From Maritalea myrionectae DSM 19524 (GTDB lineage Bacteria > Pseudomonadota > Alphaproteobacteria > Rhizobiales > Devosiaceae): a stretch of 64,000 bases of DNA. How positions within the stretch are numbered: the stretch's first letter is position 1; each line of letters opens with the position of its first letter. Below, one piece after another: positions 36,233-45,283 of this stretch. Made by a program: the position numbers and the translations under genes. Under the pieces are notes generated by a model that ran no database searches, was not told the DNA's origin, and saw only the letters and a program-made list of their open reading frames with translations. Location: positions 482,487 through 546,486 of the forward strand of contig NZ_AUHV01000004.1 of the NCBI RefSeq assembly GCF_000423365.1. The letters are read 5' to 3'.

Positions 36233-37291
36233 CTAATCAATACCCAGCATGGCCTTCAATGCGCCTCGGTCGGTTTCACCGCCAGCAAAATCGTCAAAGG
36301 CTTTATCGGTTAGTCGGATCATGTGGTCAGAAATAAAGGGGGCCCCTTCGCGGGCACCATCTTCAGGATGCTTCAGGCAACACTCCCATTCCAGCACAGC
36401 CCAGCCGGTATAACCATGGGTGGCGAGGCGCGAGAAAATGCCACTGAAATCCACCTGCCCATCACCAAGGGAGCGGAAACGCCCGGCCCGGTTCAACCAA
36501 GGTTGGTAACCGGAATAAACGCCTTGCCGACCAGAGGGATTGAACTCGGCATCCTTTACATGGAAGGCGGTGATCCGCTCGTGATAAATATCGATAAAGT
36601 CAAGATAATCGAGCTGCTGCAGCAAAAAGTGCGATGGGTCATAATTAATGGTACAGCGCTTATGATCGTTCACCTTATCGAGGAACATCTCGAAGGTGAT
36701 GCCATCAAACACATCTTCACCCGGGTGCAATTCAAAGCCGATATCCACACCTTGCTCGTCATAGGCGTCGAAGATCGGGTGCCAACGGCGGGCCAGTTCG
36801 GTGAATGCTTCATCGATCAAGCCATCCGGCCGCTGTGGCCAGGGATAAAGATAAGGAAAGGCCAGAGAACCGGTGAAGGACACGGTCACGTCCAACCCCA
36901 GATTGCGCGAGGCTTTGGCGGTTTTCACCACTTCGCCGGTGGCCCATTCCTGCCGTGCTTTGGGGTTGTTTTGCACCTCAGGCGGCACAAAGCCGTCATA
37001 TTGCTTATCATAGGCTGGATGTACGGCCACCAACTGGCCCAGCATATGGGTGGACAGCTCGGTAATCTCTACGCCATTTTCGGCACAAAGGCCCATGATC
37101 TCGTCACAATAGGTTTGGGAACTCGCGGCCTTGTCCAAGTCGAACACGCGCTTATCCCAAGCCGGCACCTGCACGCCTTTATAGCCCAGGTCGCCTGCCC
37201 ATTTTGAAATGGCATCCAGACTGTTAAAAGGCGCTTCATCGCCCAAGAATTGCGCCAGAAATATCCCCGGGCCTTTCATTGTGTTCGCCAT
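36233..37291 (-). CDS. Sugar phosphate isomerase/epimerase-like TIM-barrel protein A
   Basis: A 352-residue xylose-isomerase-like TIM barrel: GYKGVQVPAWDKRVFDL, FELHPGEDVFDG (metal-binding Glu), CTINYDPSHFLLQQLD (metal Asp/His), FHVKDAEFNPSGRQG and WAVLEWECC (final Glu). The set of metal ligands appears complete. Proteins of this type beside Gfo/Idh/MocA enzymes isomerise or epimerise keto-sugars. It overlaps the GH43 stop by one base (TAATG). Confidence 0.82.
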   Translation of the reverse strand: MANTMKGPGIFLAQFLGDEAPFNSLDAISKWAGDLGYKGVQVPAWDKRVFDLDKAASSQTYCDEIMGLCAENGVEITELSTHMLGQLVAVHPAYDKQYDGFVPPEVQNNPKARQEWATGEVVKTAKASRNLGLDVTVSFTGSLAFPYLYPWPQRPDGLIDEAFTELARRWHPIFDAYDEQGVDIGFELHPGEDVFDGITFEMFLDKVNDHKRCTINYDPSHFLLQQLDYLDFIDIYHERITAFHVKDAEFNPSGRQGVYSGYQPWLNRAGRFRSLGDGQVDFSGIFSRLATHGYTGWAVLEWECCLKHPEDGAREGAPFISDHMIRLTDKAFDDFAGGETDRGALKAMLGID

Positions 37292-38937
37292 TATGCAGCT
37301 CCCATGTCAATTGATCCTCTGCCGGGATCATAAGTAAATTCAGTAAAATCAGCGGTTTTGGCGCGGCCCGACATATCGAATGCGGCCATGCCAACATAGT
37401 TACCGGTAAAGGAGGCGTGCTCGCCGCGCCCGCCCTCATCGCTGAGCACCCAGGCGTCCAAAGAAGGGCCGATTTTTTGCCATTGGCCGCCTGCAGGACG
37501 CCAATAGAATTGCAAATGCTCAAATTCGGTGACGAGACCAAGCTCGATTTCGCCTGTATCAACGGGCAAATCCCCATCCAGCGGGAAACTCAAGCGGCAT
37601 TCAGGCCAATCGCCGTTACAGCTCAAGATCGTCAGCACGCGCCCCTGCTCCGGGTCCTGGCTCATGGTCAGAAAATGGAATTTATGCCGGTTGTAATAGG
37701 AAATCAGGCCCGCATTCTGCTGATAGTCGTCCGGATCAAAGCGCATGGTAGTGGTGGCGTGGAACTGAAAATGCTCCTGCCGACGCGCAACCAAGGCCTG
37801 TTCAAACCAGCTACCCACACTCTCGCGCCCAAAAAGGCGCAAATAACCGTTGCCCACCTCAAAAAGTCGCTCGGGCTTGGGCGAGCGCAGCCATTGAAAA
37901 TCGATCGGCAGACTGCCGTCAAAATGATAAGTGATCTTGGCATTTGGGTCCTGCGCACGCTCGGCCCACGGTGCCTCAATGGTTGGGTCCGGCAATTGGG
38001 TGCCGTTTGCCAGATAGAGCCAGCCATCATCGCGCCACTCGCATTTGGCGATACCAGTTTCTCGCCCCATGGGGCAGTTTTTTCGGTTGCTGGCGTGATG
38101 ACGCTCAATCGGGCGGCCCATAAGGAATGTATGATAGAGCTCGCCATCGGGCGTTTCGACCAATTGGCCATGCCCGACACGCTGAATTTTTGACTCCGGA
38201 TGATCCTTGGCGGTCATCACATGGGTCTGCGGATGCAGTTCATAGGGACCGGTAATGGTTTTTGATCGTGCCAAGGTCACCGCATGGTCATAACCGGTGC
38301 CACCTTCAGCGGTGGTCAAATAATAATAGCCGTCGCGCTTGAACAGATGTGGCGCTTCGGTCAGGCCATGGTCGCTGCCGCGGAAAATGTTGGTAATCTC
38401 GCCGACCAGCTTGCCCTTCTCGGGGTCAAATTCCTGTAGCACAATGCCATCAAAGGCTGCATTTTTCGGGTGTGCCCAAGGCACATCGCTGCGATGGTTC
38501 CATTTCATATTGGCGAACCATTTGCGCCCGTCATCATCGTGAAAAAGTGTGGGGTCAAAGCCGGATGAATTGGCATAGACAGGGTCCGACCATGGGCCCT
38601 CAATCGAAGGTGCGGTCACAATATAATTGTGGGCATCTTTGAAGTTGCCGTCCTGCCGTTTGACGTCAGTGTAAACCAGCCAAAACAGGCCATCGGCATA
38701 AGACAGGCATGGGGCCCAGATGCCGCAACTGTCCGGATTGCCGCGCATATCGAGCTGGCTCTCGCGCTCCAGCGGTCGTTTGACCAGCTGCCAATTCACC
38801 AGATCTTTTGAGTGAAATATCTGGACGCCGGGATACCATTCAAATGTTGACGTCGCGATGTAATAATCATCCCCCACCCGACAGAACGAGGGATCGGGGT
38901 TAAAGCCGGGGAGTATGGGGTTTTGTATGATGCTCAT
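37291..38937 (-). CDS. Glycoside hydrolase family 43 (beta-xylosidase/arabinofuranosidase type)
   Basis: A 548-residue cytoplasmic enzyme. The five-bladed propeller starts with NPILPGFNPDPSFCRVGDDY (catalytic base Asp15), continues with GIWAPCLSYADGLFWLVYTD (pKa-modulating Asp) and HGLTEAPHLFKRDGYYYL (acid Glu). A C-terminal beta-sandwich (about 335-545) is the arrangement of XynB-like GH43 enzymes. No signal peptide, so substrate must be imported by the ABC system encoded upstream. Distinction between xylosidase and arabinofuranosidase is not possible by eye. Confidence 0.88.
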   Translation of the reverse strand: MSIIQNPILPGFNPDPSFCRVGDDYYIATSTFEWYPGVQIFHSKDLVNWQLVKRPLERESQLDMRGNPDSCGIWAPCLSYADGLFWLVYTDVKRQDGNFKDAHNYIVTAPSIEGPWSDPVYANSSGFDPTLFHDDDGRKWFANMKWNHRSDVPWAHPKNAAFDGIVLQEFDPEKGKLVGEITNIFRGSDHGLTEAPHLFKRDGYYYLTTAEGGTGYDHAVTLARSKTITGPYELHPQTHVMTAKDHPESKIQRVGHGQLVETPDGELYHTFLMGRPIERHHASNRKNCPMGRETGIAKCEWRDDGWLYLANGTQLPDPTIEAPWAERAQDPNAKITYHFDGSLPIDFQWLRSPKPERLFEVGNGYLRLFGRESVGSWFEQALVARRQEHFQFHATTTMRFDPDDYQQNAGLISYYNRHKFHFLTMSQDPEQGRVLTILSCNGDWPECRLSFPLDGDLPVDTGEIELGLVTEFEHLQFYWRPAGGQWQKIGPSLDAWVLSDEGGRGEHASFTGNYVGMAAFDMSGRAKTADFTEFTYDPGRGSIDMGAA

Positions 38938-38959
38938 CGCGACGCCTCTTTATTTCGCC

Positions 38960-40081
38960 TTATGCCAACAAAGCTTTGGCCGCGTCGGGATCAAGCGCTT
39001 CTGGCCGCTCACAAGTTGTGGTCATGGCCACAAACTGCCCGGTCTCACCGGAGCGCAGCACGCCCAGCATCACGTCCACCACATGCAGCGCCAAGTCCAG
39101 CGAGCAGCGATAATCGCGGCCGTTGATGATGGCATCTGCCATGTCAGCAAGCCCGACCGTGCGGTAATTGGCATTTTCATCTTCATTGGGCTTGGCAAAT
39201 GGGTGCTCCCACATGGGGACAGGCTTGATGTCGCCGTCTGATTTGGCCATTTCCACTTCGCCGCCGAAGAAATTTGGATCTGGTACAAAAAGGCTGCCTT
39301 CAGCGCCGTAAATCTCCATATTGGCGTGGCGATGTGCCCACACGTCCCAGGAATTCGACATGGTGATGGTTGCGCCATTCTCAAATTCAAGCAGGGCGTG
39401 AATATTGGTCGGCGTATCCACCGGAATTTGCTCACCATTGCGTGCGCCATTGCCGATGGTGCGGGTTTCCGAGCCTTTGGTTGCCAAAGCGGCCACCCGC
39501 TTTACAGGCCCAATCATGTTCACCAGATTGGTGACATAATAGGGTGCGAGATCCAGCACGGGTCCACCGCCGGGCTGGAAAAAGAAGTCTGGATTGGGGT
39601 GCCAATCTTCCATACCATGGCTCATCACGTGGCATGACCCGGCAATCACCTTGCCGATCTCCCCTTCATCCACCAAATGGCGGGCCAACTGGTGTGCGCC
39701 CCCCATGAATGTATCTGGCGCGCTGCCGACATAAAGGTTATGCGCTTTTGCAATCTCCGCCAGTTTCATGCCTTCATCAACGCTCAGCACGAACGGCTTT
39801 TCAGAATAAGAATGCTTACCCGCTTCCAAGATTTTCTTGCTGACCTCAAAGTGAGCCGCCGGAATGGTGAGATTGACGATAATGTCTATATCATCAGCAG
39901 CCAACAATTCGTCGATGGTGAGGTCGCGCAAGCCAAATTCTGCCGCGCGGGCCGCGCTGGCCTCCGGGTTCAAGTCTGCGCAGGCGCGCATCTCGATGGA
40001 TTTATAAAGCGGCGCCAAGCGCATGTAAGTCGTTGAAATATTGCCGCATCCGATGATGCCGACACCAAGTTTTTCAGCCAT
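38960..40081 (-). CDS. Gfo/Idh/MocA-family oxidoreductase B
   Basis: A 373-residue dehydrogenase with GVGIIGCGNISTTYM, the SEKPFVLSVDEGM (E-K-P) motif and GGGPVLDLAPYYVTNLVNMI in the substrate domain. It differs strongly from oxidoreductase A, so the operon has two non-redundant enzymes of this family. It lies between GH43 and the second isomerase. Confidence 0.87.
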   Translation of the reverse strand: MAEKLGVGIIGCGNISTTYMRLAPLYKSIEMRACADLNPEASAARAAEFGLRDLTIDELLAADDIDIIVNLTIPAAHFEVSKKILEAGKHSYSEKPFVLSVDEGMKLAEIAKAHNLYVGSAPDTFMGGAHQLARHLVDEGEIGKVIAGSCHVMSHGMEDWHPNPDFFFQPGGGPVLDLAPYYVTNLVNMIGPVKRVAALATKGSETRTIGNGARNGEQIPVDTPTNIHALLEFENGATITMSNSWDVWAHRHANMEIYGAEGSLFVPDPNFFGGEVEMAKSDGDIKPVPMWEHPFAKPNEDENANYRTVGLADMADAIINGRDYRCSLDLALHVVDVMLGVLRSGETGQFVAMTTTCERPEALDPDAAKALLA

Positions 40082-40092
40082 TTCACCCTCGC

Positions 40093-40845
40093 CTAAAGTT
40101 TGCGAATGTTGTTGATTGAGTTTTGAGCGAATGAAAACGCATCTGCCGGATTATCATGCTCAACACAGAAGATTTTTGTGTTGGATTTGGTGCGCACGGC
40201 GTCCAAGATCGCTTTCCAGTCAATCACGCCATCGCCCACATCGCACCAGCCATCTTGATCAGCGTTTTCACCTTCCGGCGCCCGATCTTTCACATGAATG
40301 GCTGTCATCCGATCGCCGTATTTTTCGATCCACTTGAGCGGGTCTTCGCCGCCAACATGGACCCAGGCAATATCGGCTTCCCAATCGATATCTGGTGCGC
40401 TTTCAAGGATAATGTCCATCGGCAATTGCCCATCGGCGAGTGCCTTGAATTCAAAGTCATGATTGTGCCAGCCAAAAGCAATATTATGCGCAGCAAGCTT
40501 TTCGTTTACGGCGGATAAGCGATGGGCAAATTTTTGCCAGCCCGCAGCATCGGCAGGCCGCTTGGCTTCATCCAGGAATGGGCTGAACACACGCTTCACA
40601 TTAAATCTCTTGATCAATGCCAAGCACTGGTCGAAATCATCTTCAAGCTGTTCGATGCCAAAATGGGAGGAATCCATGCGCAGATTGCTGGATTTCAGCC
40701 ATTTGGCCAGTTCGTCGGGCTGTTCAAATACGCCGCCATATCCTTCTACTTGCGCATAGCCATAGTTGGCCAATTCGGCAAACACTTCGCTCCAAGGCTG
40801 GAAATCGCGTGCACTATATAGTTGAAAACTCAAATCCATTTTCAA
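40093..40845 (-). CDS. Sugar phosphate isomerase/epimerase-like TIM-barrel protein B
   Basis: A 250-residue short member of the xylose-isomerase-like barrel: GYAQVEGYGGVFEQP, FGWHNHDFEFKAL (metal Glu region), WEADIAWVHVGGEDP and FCVEHDNPADAF (final Glu). It resembles hydroxypyruvate isomerase/YcjR-sized proteins. It is 11 bp upstream of oxidoreductase B and 6 bp after the ATPase gene, forming a second dehydrogenase-isomerase pair. Confidence 0.85.
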   Translation of the reverse strand: MKMDLSFQLYSARDFQPWSEVFAELANYGYAQVEGYGGVFEQPDELAKWLKSSNLRMDSSHFGIEQLEDDFDQCLALIKRFNVKRVFSPFLDEAKRPADAAGWQKFAHRLSAVNEKLAAHNIAFGWHNHDFEFKALADGQLPMDIILESAPDIDWEADIAWVHVGGEDPLKWIEKYGDRMTAIHVKDRAPEGENADQDGWCDVGDGVIDWKAILDAVRTKSNTKIFCVEHDNPADAFSFAQNSINNIRKL

Positions 40846-40851
40846 AAGTCC

Positions 40852-41928
40852 TTAAACTCGTTCTTCTGTTGTCTTATCAAAAATTGAAGCGAAGCGAGGA
40901 TCTATCCCCACCAGCAAAGGATCGCCGGCGGCCACTTTGTATTGGCCATCAGTGCGGATACGGAAGTCGTACCCTTCAATTTTTGTCCAAATCAATGTGT
41001 CGGAGCCCATTGGCTCCACAATCTCGGCCACGGCCTCAACGGCCAATGGCATTTGACGTGCGGCCTCGCCGAGCACGACATGTTCGGGCCGATAGCCGAA
41101 CCAAACGTCCCCATCTGTTGGGCCGTTCACAAAGTTATAGCCTGCCAGATCAAACTCCAGCTTTCCAAGGGCTATTTTGCCAGCGGATGTGGATCGTCCC
41201 TCGAAAAAGTTCATAGCTGGCGACCCGATAAAATCCGCCACATATTTGTTGGCGGGGCGGTTATAAATCTCGTCAGGTCCGGCCAATTGCTGCACAAGCC
41301 CGTCGCGCATAATGGCAATACGGTCGGCCAACGTCATGGCCTCCACCTGATCATGGGTCACATAGATCATGGTGTTGCCCAGCTTTTGGTGCAACCGCTT
41401 GATTTCAACCCGCAGTTCCGCCCGCAGTTTGGCATCCAAGTTCGACAATGGCTCGTCAAACAAGAACACGTCCACATCACGTACCAATGCACGGCCGATA
41501 GCCACCCGTTGGCGTTGTCCACCTGACAACGCGCCAGGTTTGCGGTGAAGCAAGGGTTCGATTTGCAAAATTTCGGCCGCGCGTGCCACCCGCTCTTCAA
41601 TTTCAGGCTTCGGCAATCGGGCATTTTTCAAACCAAAGCTGAGATTGCCTTTCACCGTCATTTGCGGATAAAGCGCGTAGGATTGGAACACCATGCCAAT
41701 GCCCCGGTCGCTGGGCTCGGCCCAGGTCACGTTCTTGCCATTGATGAAAATTTGCCCGTCGCTCACATCCAGCAAGCCAGCGATGCAGTTCAGCAAGGTG
41801 GATTTGCCGCAACCGGACGCGCCGAGCAACACGAGAAATTCACCTTCCTCAATCGACAGATTAAGCTGCTTGAGCACATTGACCGCGCCGAAATTGAGGT
41901 CAAGATTTTGAATAGAAACACTGGTCAT
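40852..41928 (-). CDS. Carbohydrate ABC transporter ATP-binding protein (UgpC/MsmX family)
   Basis: A 358-residue ATPase with Walker A GASGCGKSTLL, signature ALSGGQRQRVAIGRAL, Walker B DVFLFDEPLSNLD, H-loop YVTHDQVEAMTLAD and a C-terminal TOBE/MalK regulatory region (about 240-358). It energises the two permeases encoded immediately upstream (2-bp gap). Confidence 0.95.
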   Translation of the reverse strand: MTSVSIQNLDLNFGAVNVLKQLNLSIEEGEFLVLLGASGCGKSTLLNCIAGLLDVSDGQIFINGKNVTWAEPSDRGIGMVFQSYALYPQMTVKGNLSFGLKNARLPKPEIEERVARAAEILQIEPLLHRKPGALSGGQRQRVAIGRALVRDVDVFLFDEPLSNLDAKLRAELRVEIKRLHQKLGNTMIYVTHDQVEAMTLADRIAIMRDGLVQQLAGPDEIYNRPANKYVADFIGSPAMNFFEGRSTSAGKIALGKLEFDLAGYNFVNGPTDGDVWFGYRPEHVVLGEAARQMPLAVEAVAEIVEPMGSDTLIWTKIEGYDFRIRTDGQYKVAAGDPLLVGIDPRFASIFDKTTEERV

Positions 41929-41930
41929 GA

Positions 41931-42848
41931 TCAGCCTTTCACGGCGCCGGCAGCAATGCCGCGCACGAAGAGTTTGCCGGATGCAAAATAGATGATGAGT
42001 GGGACAATGCCGGTCAGCATAGTTGCCGCCATATTGACATTATATTCCTTCACCCCCTGCACCGAGTTGACGATATTGTTGAGCTGTACGGTCATGGGAT
42101 AGTTTTCCGGCTTGGTGTAAATCACGCCAAACAGGAAGTCATTCCAGATGCCGGTGACCTGCAGGATCAGTGCCACCACAAAGATAGGCAATGACATGGG
42201 CACCATGATGCGGAAGTAAATTCCCCAGAACCCGGCACCATCCACCCGCGCCGCTTTAAACAATTCCTCGGGCAGCGAGGTGAAATAGTTGCGGAACAGC
42301 AAGGTCAGGATGGGCATGCCGAAAATTACGTGCACAAGCACCAGGCCAGGCAGTTTGCCGAACAAACCAAGCTCACGCAGAATGATCACAATCGGGTAAA
42401 TGACCACCTGATAGGGAACGAACGCCCCGAAGATCAGGATGGTGAAGAACACTTCAGACCCTTTGAACTTCCAGTTCGCCAACGCATAACCATTGATGGA
42501 TGCAATCAAAATCGAAAGCGTTGCCGACGGAATTAGGATTTTCACCGAATTCCAAAAGCCTTTGCTCAGGCCCGTACAATCCAGACCGGTACAGGCTTCC
42601 GCCCAGGCCTTCACCCAAGGCTGGAATGTGATTTCGACGGGCGGTGAAAAAATATTGCCCAACCGGATTTCCGGCATGCCCTTCAGACTGGTCACAATCA
42701 TCACATAGAGCGGCAGTGCATAATAAAAGCACACAACCAAAATGGTGCCGTATATCATGATATTGCGCGGTGACAGGATTGGTCGTGGCTTTGGCCCGCT
42801 GGGACCGGTGACTACGCCTGCTGTAGTTTCATTCATATTATTTGCCAT
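41931..42848 (-). CDS. Carbohydrate ABC transporter permease, MalG type
   Basis: A 305-residue membrane protein with six helices and the EAA loop EELFKAARVDGAGFWGIY followed by MVPMSLP. The ATG at 42848 overlaps the previous gene by 11 bp and has a G-rich stretch upstream; an ATG a few codons later is possible. It is the second inner-membrane half of the importer. Confidence 0.92.
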   Translation of the reverse strand: MANNMNETTAGVVTGPSGPKPRPILSPRNIMIYGTILVVCFYYALPLYVMIVTSLKGMPEIRLGNIFSPPVEITFQPWVKAWAEACTGLDCTGLSKGFWNSVKILIPSATLSILIASINGYALANWKFKGSEVFFTILIFGAFVPYQVVIYPIVIILRELGLFGKLPGLVLVHVIFGMPILTLLFRNYFTSLPEELFKAARVDGAGFWGIYFRIMVPMSLPIFVVALILQVTGIWNDFLFGVIYTKPENYPMTVQLNNIVNSVQGVKEYNVNMAATMLTGIVPLIIYFASGKLFVRGIAAGAVKG

Positions 42849-43734
42849 TTTTACGGCCCCCAAATTCTAGGTATGCCCAAGGGATGAGAACAATCAGCAC
42901 GCTGAGCAACATCATGGTGGAGGCTGCAAAGCCCTGTCCCAAATTCTGACTTCTGAACATGGAGTCATATACATATTTGGCTGGCACTTCAGATGCGATG
43001 CCCGGGCCGCCATTGGTTTGCGCCACAACCAGGTCATAAACTTTAATGATCCCAGCGGTGATAATCACCAGCGCGGTCACAAAGGTGGGGCGCATCATCG
43101 GGATGACGACAAACAAATAGGTTTTCCATTTTGGAATGCCGTCAATGCGCGATGCTTTCCATATTTCGCCATCAATGCCGCGCAGTCCCGAGAGCAGGAT
43201 CACCATGATAAAGCCGGTGCCTTGCCACAGCCCAGCGATCAACACGCCGAAAATAACAATGTCGGGATTATAAAGCGGATCGAACACGAAGTTCTCGAAG
43301 CCAAGACTGCGCACAATATGCTGGATGCCGAATTCAGGATTCAGGATCCACTGCCACACGAGCCCGGTCACAATAAAGCTTAGGGCAAAAGGGTAGAGGA
43401 TGATGGTCCGAACTGTGTTTTCAAACCGGATCTTTTGATCGAGCAAGGCGGCCAACAAGAAGCCGATGACCAGTGAAAATACCAGTGAGCCAATGCCGAA
43501 ATAGGCAAGGTTTTCGATGGAGATCAGCCAGCGCCGTGTGCTCCACAAGCGCTCATATTGAGCAAATCCAACAAATTCCAGTTTTGGCAGCAATCTCGAG
43601 TTTGTAAATGAATGCACGATTGTCCAAATCGTACAGCCCACAAAAATCACCAATGCTGTTGTGATCATGGGCAACGCGGCAATTTTAGCATTCAAGTTGC
43701 GCAAGATGCGCACAGGTTTAGTAGCGCCCGCCAT
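42838..43734 (-). CDS. Carbohydrate ABC transporter permease, MalF type
   Basis: A 298-residue membrane protein with six predicted helices and EAA loop GEIWKASRIDGIPKWKTYLF then VIPMMRP. It follows the binding-protein gene after a 119-bp gap that contains two stem-loops. Confidence 0.92.
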   Translation of the reverse strand: MAGATKPVRILRNLNAKIAALPMITTALVIFVGCTIWTIVHSFTNSRLLPKLEFVGFAQYERLWSTRRWLISIENLAYFGIGSLVFSLVIGFLLAALLDQKIRFENTVRTIILYPFALSFIVTGLVWQWILNPEFGIQHIVRSLGFENFVFDPLYNPDIVIFGVLIAGLWQGTGFIMVILLSGLRGIDGEIWKASRIDGIPKWKTYLFVVIPMMRPTFVTALVIITAGIIKVYDLVVAQTNGGPGIASEVPAKYVYDSMFRSQNLGQGFAASTMMLLSVLIVLIPWAYLEFGGRKNGK

Positions 43735-43762
43735 GGGAAATGCCTCTCAACTCTTGGAAAAA

Positions 43763-43836
43763 GGTTCGCGCCCTGCACCAGCGGACGCGAACCCCATTTC
43801 GCGTGAACCAGCCTTCCTGCCGTCAGTAAAGGCTGG
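43763..43836 (-). other. Two stem-loops between the binding-protein and permease genes
   Basis: GGTTCGCG/CGCGAACC (43763-43793) and CCAGCCTT/AAGGCTGG (43808-43836) are perfect 8-bp stems in the 119-bp gap downstream of the binding-protein gene. Neither is followed by a clear T run. They fit partial termination or protection of the abundant binding-protein message. Confidence 0.6.
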
Positions 43837-43853
43837 CCCGGTCGCGGGAGTGA

Positions 43854-45098
43854 TTAGTCCGCGTTTGCGATGATATTGGCGTAGCGTTCCTGCGCCATTT
43901 CCGGTGTCATGCTGTTGTCGCTCCAGAACTCAGCCAGCAAATCTTCAACCTGTGAAGTTGTGTCTGGGGTCAGAACCTGATCACCACTCACCAAGATATT
44001 GCCATCGGCCAGGATTTGGAGACCTTTGCGCATACAATCGTTTGCGGCTTCCAGATCCACGTCACCACGCACAGGCAAAGAACCTTTCTTCAGGTTAAAC
44101 GCCACTTGCACTTCCTTGGACAGCAACAGGCTGGCCAACTCTTTTTGAGCTGCAGTGATCTCTGGGTCGTCGTTTTTCGGGAAGTAGAATGCATCACCAC
44201 CGGTAGAGATGACTTCATTTACACCAAGACCCGGCAAGCAAGTATAGTCTTCGCCTGCAACCTCACCAGCAACCTGGAATTCACCTTGTGCCCAGTCGCC
44301 CATGATCTGGCCGCCGGCTTGGTCAGTGATCACCATATTGGTGGCCTGGTTCCAGTCCTGTACATTTGAGCCTTGAGAGAGCAGACGCGCTTGTGCAAAA
44401 GCGTCAAACACTTTCAACATTTCAGGGCTTGCCGCAGCTTCAGCGTCTTTGTCGACATTGATTTTTTGCCACAGCTCAGGGCCACCAACAGCAATATTGA
44501 TCACACCAAATGCGCCTGAAACCTGCCAGCCCTGCTGGCCCATTGCGAGAGGAATTTTGCCTGCTTCACCCAATGCAGGGCCAGCCTCAACAAATTCGAA
44601 CCAATCGCTCGGCACGTCAACACCGGCGTCAGCGAACGCCTTGTTGCTCAACCACAGCCACTGCCAAGAGTGGATGTTTACAGGCACACAATAAACACGG
44701 CCGTCAACTGTGCAGCTGTCCAGCAATGAAACGGGGTGCACAAGGTCGCGCCAGTTTTCTTCTTCGGCAATGTCGGTCAAATCGAGCATCAAGCCAGCTT
44801 CAACCAGTTCCTCAGCCTGACGGCCATGGTTCAACTGGGTTGCGCCCATCGGGTCTCCGCCCAAAATACGGCTGATGATGATTGGACGCGCAGTGCCGCC
44901 AGAACCGGCGATGGCACCATCCACCCAAGTGTGGTCAGTTTTTTCGTTTAATGCTTTTGCAAATTCAGCAACCGCTGCGGCTTCGCCGCCAGAAGTCCAC
45001 CAGTGGGTGACTTCGAGCTCGGTTGCCAATGTAACACTGCTGATGCTCATTGCACCTGCAGCTGTTGTGGCGATCAAAATTTTCTTCAAATGGTCCAT
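43854..45098 (-). CDS. Carbohydrate ABC transporter substrate-binding protein
   Basis: A 414-residue periplasmic protein. The ATG at 45098 has GGAGG upstream and starts a signal peptide (MDHLKKILIATTAAGAMSIS, cleavage near LAT/TLA). The mature start VTHWWTSGGEAAAVAEFAKAL is typical of family 1 oligosaccharide-binding proteins, with AGGQIMGDWAQGEF and GGDAFYFPKNDDPEI in the second lobe. An upstream frame to 45185 would run into the LacI operator. First gene of the ten-gene operon. Confidence 0.93.
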   Translation of the reverse strand: MDHLKKILIATTAAGAMSISSVTLATELEVTHWWTSGGEAAAVAEFAKALNEKTDHTWVDGAIAGSGGTARPIIISRILGGDPMGATQLNHGRQAEELVEAGLMLDLTDIAEEENWRDLVHPVSLLDSCTVDGRVYCVPVNIHSWQWLWLSNKAFADAGVDVPSDWFEFVEAGPALGEAGKIPLAMGQQGWQVSGAFGVINIAVGGPELWQKINVDKDAEAAASPEMLKVFDAFAQARLLSQGSNVQDWNQATNMVITDQAGGQIMGDWAQGEFQVAGEVAGEDYTCLPGLGVNEVISTGGDAFYFPKNDDPEITAAQKELASLLLSKEVQVAFNLKKGSLPVRGDVDLEAANDCMRKGLQILADGNILVSGDQVLTPDTTSQVEDLLAEFWSDNSMTPEMAQERYANIIANAD

Positions 45099-45160
45099 TC
45101 GTTCCTCCCTAAAATCGACCTGACGCTCCTCCCTTCCCGGCCTCCTACCGGCAAAAGAAA

Positions 45161-45207
45161 TGCAATCGATTACATCAAACTGCAATCGTTTTCTGTAATC
45201 GATTACA
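45161..45207. promoter_or_regulatory. Paired LacI-family operators between the sugar operon and its regulator
   Basis: TGTAATCGATTACA (45194-45207) is a perfect 14-bp palindrome and TGCAATCGATTACA (45161-45174) is the same with one change; centres are 33 bp apart (about three helical turns). A third half-like TGCAATCG lies at 45181-45188. The central CG and flanking symmetry are typical of LacI-family sites. The pair can control both the minus-strand operon and the regulator itself. Confidence 0.75.
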
Positions 45208-45283
45208 TAAAGTCGGACAAAGATTGGTTTTTGTCAAGAAATTGTTTATGAATAAGAGAAAAGCCAATCTAAGGACTGCCCAA

